From the NCBI GenBank assembly GCA_963798075.1, contig CAWCRU010000025.1, forward strand, positions 11,338 to 75,337: DNA of 64,000 nucleotides. Reading direction: 5' to 3'. Positions within the stretch are counted from its first letter, which is position 1. Each line of letters starts with the position of its first letter. This document shows positions 61,751 through 64,000 of this stretch, piece by piece. The notes under the pieces are model-generated. The model was not told where the DNA came from and made no database searches. It was given only the letters and a program-made list of their open reading frames with translations. Origin of the DNA: DATAOG01 sp963798075 (GTDB taxonomy: Bacteria > Pseudomonadota > Alphaproteobacteria > Geminicoccales > Geminicoccaceae). A program made the position numbers and the translations under genes.

Positions 61751-62938
61751 TCACGCCGGCAACCGCCGCGGCCGGGGGCCGGCGATCAGGAGCCAAAAGG
61801 CGATCGACATGTTGAGCAGGTTCCAGGCGATCCCGTTCAGGAAAGCCGCCCGATAGGAGCCGGTGAGATCGTAGATGGCCCCCGCCATCCAGCCGCCGAG
61901 CGCCATGCCAAGGACCGTTGCCATCAGCACGAGGCTGACCCTCGCCCCCGCCTCGCGGGCGGGGAAATGGTCGCGCACGATCAGCGCATAGCTCGGCACG
62001 ATGCCTCCTTGCGCAAGCCCGAACAGCGCCGAGACGACGTAGAGCGAGGCGAGGCCGTCGAAGGGCAGATAGAAGAACAGCGCCAGGCATTGCAGGCTCG
62101 AGCCGAGCAGCAGGGTCCGGATGCCGCCGATCCGATCGGCGATCAGGCCCGAGCCCAGCCGGCTGACGACGCCAAAGCCCAGCATCAGCGAGAGCATCTC
62201 GGCGCCGCGCGCGGGCCCGTAACCGAGATCGCCGCAGTAAGCGACGATGTGCACCTGCGGCATCGACATGGCGATGCAGCAGCCGAGCCCGGCGACGACC
62301 AGCAGGCCCTGCAGGACCGATGGCGACACGCTCGCCATGCCGGCAAAGACGCGTGCGTGACCTGCGACCCTCGCATCCTCGAGCGGCGGCCGCCGGCGCA
62401 GCGCGAGCGCCAGCGGCAGCATGGTGACCAGGCACAGCCCTCCGATAGCCATATGCGCCCGCCGCCAGCCGACCGCCTCGATCGCATGCTGGAGCAGCGG
62501 GGGCCAGATCGTCCCGGCGAGATAATTGCCGCTCGCGACCACCGCGACCGCGATTCCGCGCCGCCGCTTGAACCAGAGCGAGACGTCCGCGACCAGCGGA
62601 CCGAAGGTCGCCGAGCTGCCGAGCAGCCCGATCAGCAGCGCCTGCGCCAGCATGAACTGCCACAAGCTGGTCGACTGCGCGGCGGCGACATAGCCGATCC
62701 CGAGCATGCAGGCGCCCAGCATCACCGGCACCATGATGCCGAACCGGTCCGCGAGCCGCCCCATCAGCACGCCGCCCAGCGCGAACCCCACCATGGTTGC
62801 GGTATACGGCAAGGACGCGCCGCCGCGGTCGACCCCGAACTCCGCCTCGATCACCGGCAGCGCCACCACCACCGACCAAAGCCCGATGCCGCCGATCGTA
62901 CTCAGCGCGAGCGAAGCCAGCAGCCGCCACCCGAGCAT
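61751..62938 (-). CDS. Major facilitator superfamily transporter
   Basis: A 395-residue MFS permease with 12 predicted helices. The loop 2-3 signature is GGVLMGRLADRFGIMVPVML, and the matching loop 8-9 motif is SRLGSGLIADRIGGIRTLLL. Such carriers of the oxalate:formate antiporter-like branch move organic anions or drugs; the substrate cannot be read from sequence. The gene is transcribed in the same direction as the HD gene, 76 bases upstream of it. Confidence 0.93.
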   Translation of the reverse strand: MLGWRLLASLALSTIGGIGLWSVVVALPVIEAEFGVDRGGASLPYTATMVGFALGGVLMGRLADRFGIMVPVMLGACMLGIGYVAAAQSTSLWQFMLAQALLIGLLGSSATFGPLVADVSLWFKRRRGIAVAVVASGNYLAGTIWPPLLQHAIEAVGWRRAHMAIGGLCLVTMLPLALALRRRPPLEDARVAGHARVFAGMASVSPSVLQGLLVVAGLGCCIAMSMPQVHIVAYCGDLGYGPARGAEMLSLMLGFGVVSRLGSGLIADRIGGIRTLLLGSSLQCLALFFYLPFDGLASLYVVSALFGLAQGGIVPSYALIVRDHFPAREAGARVSLVLMATVLGMALGGWMAGAIYDLTGSYRAAFLNGIAWNLLNMSIAFWLLIAGPRPRRLPA

Positions 62939-62952
62939 CGCCGTCCTTTAAC

Positions 62953-63576
62953 TCAGGCGTTTTTGGGGAGCACGTAGGCGGCCGGGTAGGTGGCCCGAAA
63001 TGCCGGGAGGGCTTCGCAGCGGGCGGCGATGGCATCGAGGCTCGGGAAGCGGCCGGGGGGCAGGAGGGAGGTATCCGCCAGCTGGACGTAGCGCAGCATG
63101 CAGGCGGTGGTGATCTCGGCCTGGTCCAGGTTCTCCCCGCTCGGCCAGGGTTCGGCGGCAAGCGCGGCAAGCGCGCCGGTGCCCTGGGTCAGGCAGCGAA
63201 GGATCCAGTCGGGCCAGCGCAGCGCGGCGGGTCGCATCAGGCGCTCGTAGGTGGCGGCGCCGATCTTGTCGATGGCACCCGTCGCGAGGGCTATCCGGCG
63301 AAGCGCCCGTTGCCGCTCGGGTCCGGTTAGGGGGATGAGGGCGCGCTCGGGGCCGACGGTCTGGTCGAGCCAGTCGAGGATCGCGGCGGAATCGATCAGG
63401 ACCTCGCCGTCGTCGAGCACAAGTGACGGAATCCGGCCGACCGGGTTGAGCGTCCGCATGGCATCGAAATCGGTGAATACCGAGCGGGTGTCGTGGCTGT
63501 ACGAGAAGCCGAGGACGCGGAGCGAGACCGCGACCCGGCGCACGTAAGGCGAGTCGTACTGGCCGACCAGAAGCAT
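62953..63576 (-). CDS. Glutathione S-transferase family protein
   Basis: A 207-residue GST. The N-terminal thioredoxin-like domain opens with LLVGQYDSPYVRRVAVSLRV, placing a serine at residue 9 (SPYVRR) in the usual catalytic position. It contains the cis-Pro/Glu-Ser block RIPSLVLDDGEVLIDSAAIL that grips glutathione. The helical C-terminal domain follows (residues ~85-205). It starts upstream of the MFS gene by 14 bases and is probably co-transcribed with it. The role may be detoxification or glutathione-dependent catabolism. Confidence 0.92.
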   Translation of the reverse strand: MLLVGQYDSPYVRRVAVSLRVLGFSYSHDTRSVFTDFDAMRTLNPVGRIPSLVLDDGEVLIDSAAILDWLDQTVGPERALIPLTGPERQRALRRIALATGAIDKIGAATYERLMRPAALRWPDWILRCLTQGTGALAALAAEPWPSGENLDQAEITTACMLRYVQLADTSLLPPGRFPSLDAIAARCEALPAFRATYPAAYVLPKNA

Positions 63577-63637
63577 GGCGTCTCTCCCATCCGCTCGCGA
63601 CAGCGCCCGCGAGGGCCGGCCGCCGGGGCTCGTGCGA

Positions 63638-63952
63638 TCATCGAGAAATCACGTCCTCGATCACGTCGTAGTGCTGCACGGTGGCATCGAAGTCGGTGAG
63701 CGCTGCGGCCGCGCCGGGCTCCACCACGGCCCGATCGACGGAGGCGCCGGCGAAGGCACGGATCGCCGCCATCGATCGCCAGCGGGTGAGGACCAGGAAC
63801 TCCACCCGGTCGCCGGTCCGGCGCCGGCAGAGATGGGCGCCGAGGAAGCCTTGAATGTTGCGCAGCTCCGGGATCACGGTCTCCCGGAAGTGCCTGCGAT
63901 AGGCCTCGGCTCCCGTCTCGCTGGTGCGACCGCGCCACTCCCGGATGATCAT
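63638..63952 (-). CDS. Antibiotic biosynthesis monooxygenase (ABM) domain protein
   Basis: A 104-residue ferredoxin-like ABM-fold protein: IIREWRGRTSETGAEAYRRH at the start, then VIPELRNIQGFLGAHLCRRR and a VEFLVLTRWRSMAAIRAFAG core. Members are small cofactor-free oxygenases or haem-degrading/stress proteins. ATG 63952 has AAGGGGG upstream. It is 61 bases upstream of the GST gene on the same strand and may head that operon. The last 48 bases of the window contain no recognisable feature. Confidence 0.82.
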   Translation of the reverse strand: MIIREWRGRTSETGAEAYRRHFRETVIPELRNIQGFLGAHLCRRRTGDRVEFLVLTRWRSMAAIRAFAGASVDRAVVEPGAAAALTDFDATVQHYDVIEDVISR

Positions 63953-64000
63953 GCAACCCCCTTTGAGCTGCTCAGGGCTCGAGCCGGGCGCGAAGATGCG

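Overview
The window is G+C-rich, densely coded bacterial chromosome. The gene content and neighbourhoods point to an alphaproteobacterium, probably of the Rhodospirillales/Geminicoccales type. Evidence includes an FAD ubiquinone-ring hydroxylase, an aminotransferase, ftsK and lolA in series, mutY divergent from a DUF721 (DciA-like) gene with a DsbA-type thiol protein nearby, a single-chain B12 methylmalonyl-CoA mutase, and many ABC and TRAP importers. The exact taxon is inference. No rRNA, tRNA, intact IS element or CRISPR array was seen.

Layout. 1-5310: CoA-ester catabolism genes on + (3-hydroxyacyl-CoA dehydrogenase pieces, class III CoA-transferase, quinone-type oxidoreductase, ThDP enzyme, cupin). 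5311-10210: accessory island, lower in G+C over the large gene, with DUF29 and HigA relics, a broken STAND NTPase, a 19-bp tandem repeat, a frameshifted hicBA pair, short hairpin repeats and a 58-bp copy of the neighbouring permease 3' end. 10211-15897: sugar ABC importer, sugar isomerase-like enzyme and D-amino-acid dehydrogenase-like enzyme. 16242-22961: acyl ligase/carrier/acyltransferase fusion, patatin lipase and methylmalonyl-CoA mutase. 23044-34142: envelope and housekeeping genes (AsmA, OmpA-like lipoprotein, MutY, DUF721, SEL1, DsbA), agmatinase and a berberine-bridge-type oxidase. 34143-39117: alaS and a Wzc-type tyrosine kinase. 39700-46826: peptide-type ABC importer divergent from a complete TRAP importer. 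46855-53572: amidase, pyruvate kinase, membrane proteins, ubiquinone hydroxylase, aminotransferase. 53606-57573: ftsK, lolA, CDP-alcohol phosphatidyltransferase. 57665-64000: thermonuclease, EamA exporter divergent from an XRE regulator, GFA, HD, MFS, GST and ABM proteins.

Two themes stand out. The first is the toxin-antitoxin/defence-like island, whose main gene is a roughly 860-residue STAND NTPase with an N-terminal domain carrying an RNKTRGHG motif. The second is a scatter of single-base frameshifts and in-frame stops, which also hit otherwise well-conserved genes (agmatinase, patatin, aminotransferase, CDP-alcohol transferase, Wzc). Their mix of insertions and deletions looks more like residual assembly error than coordinated gene decay, so those proteins are annotated as whole genes with the break position given.
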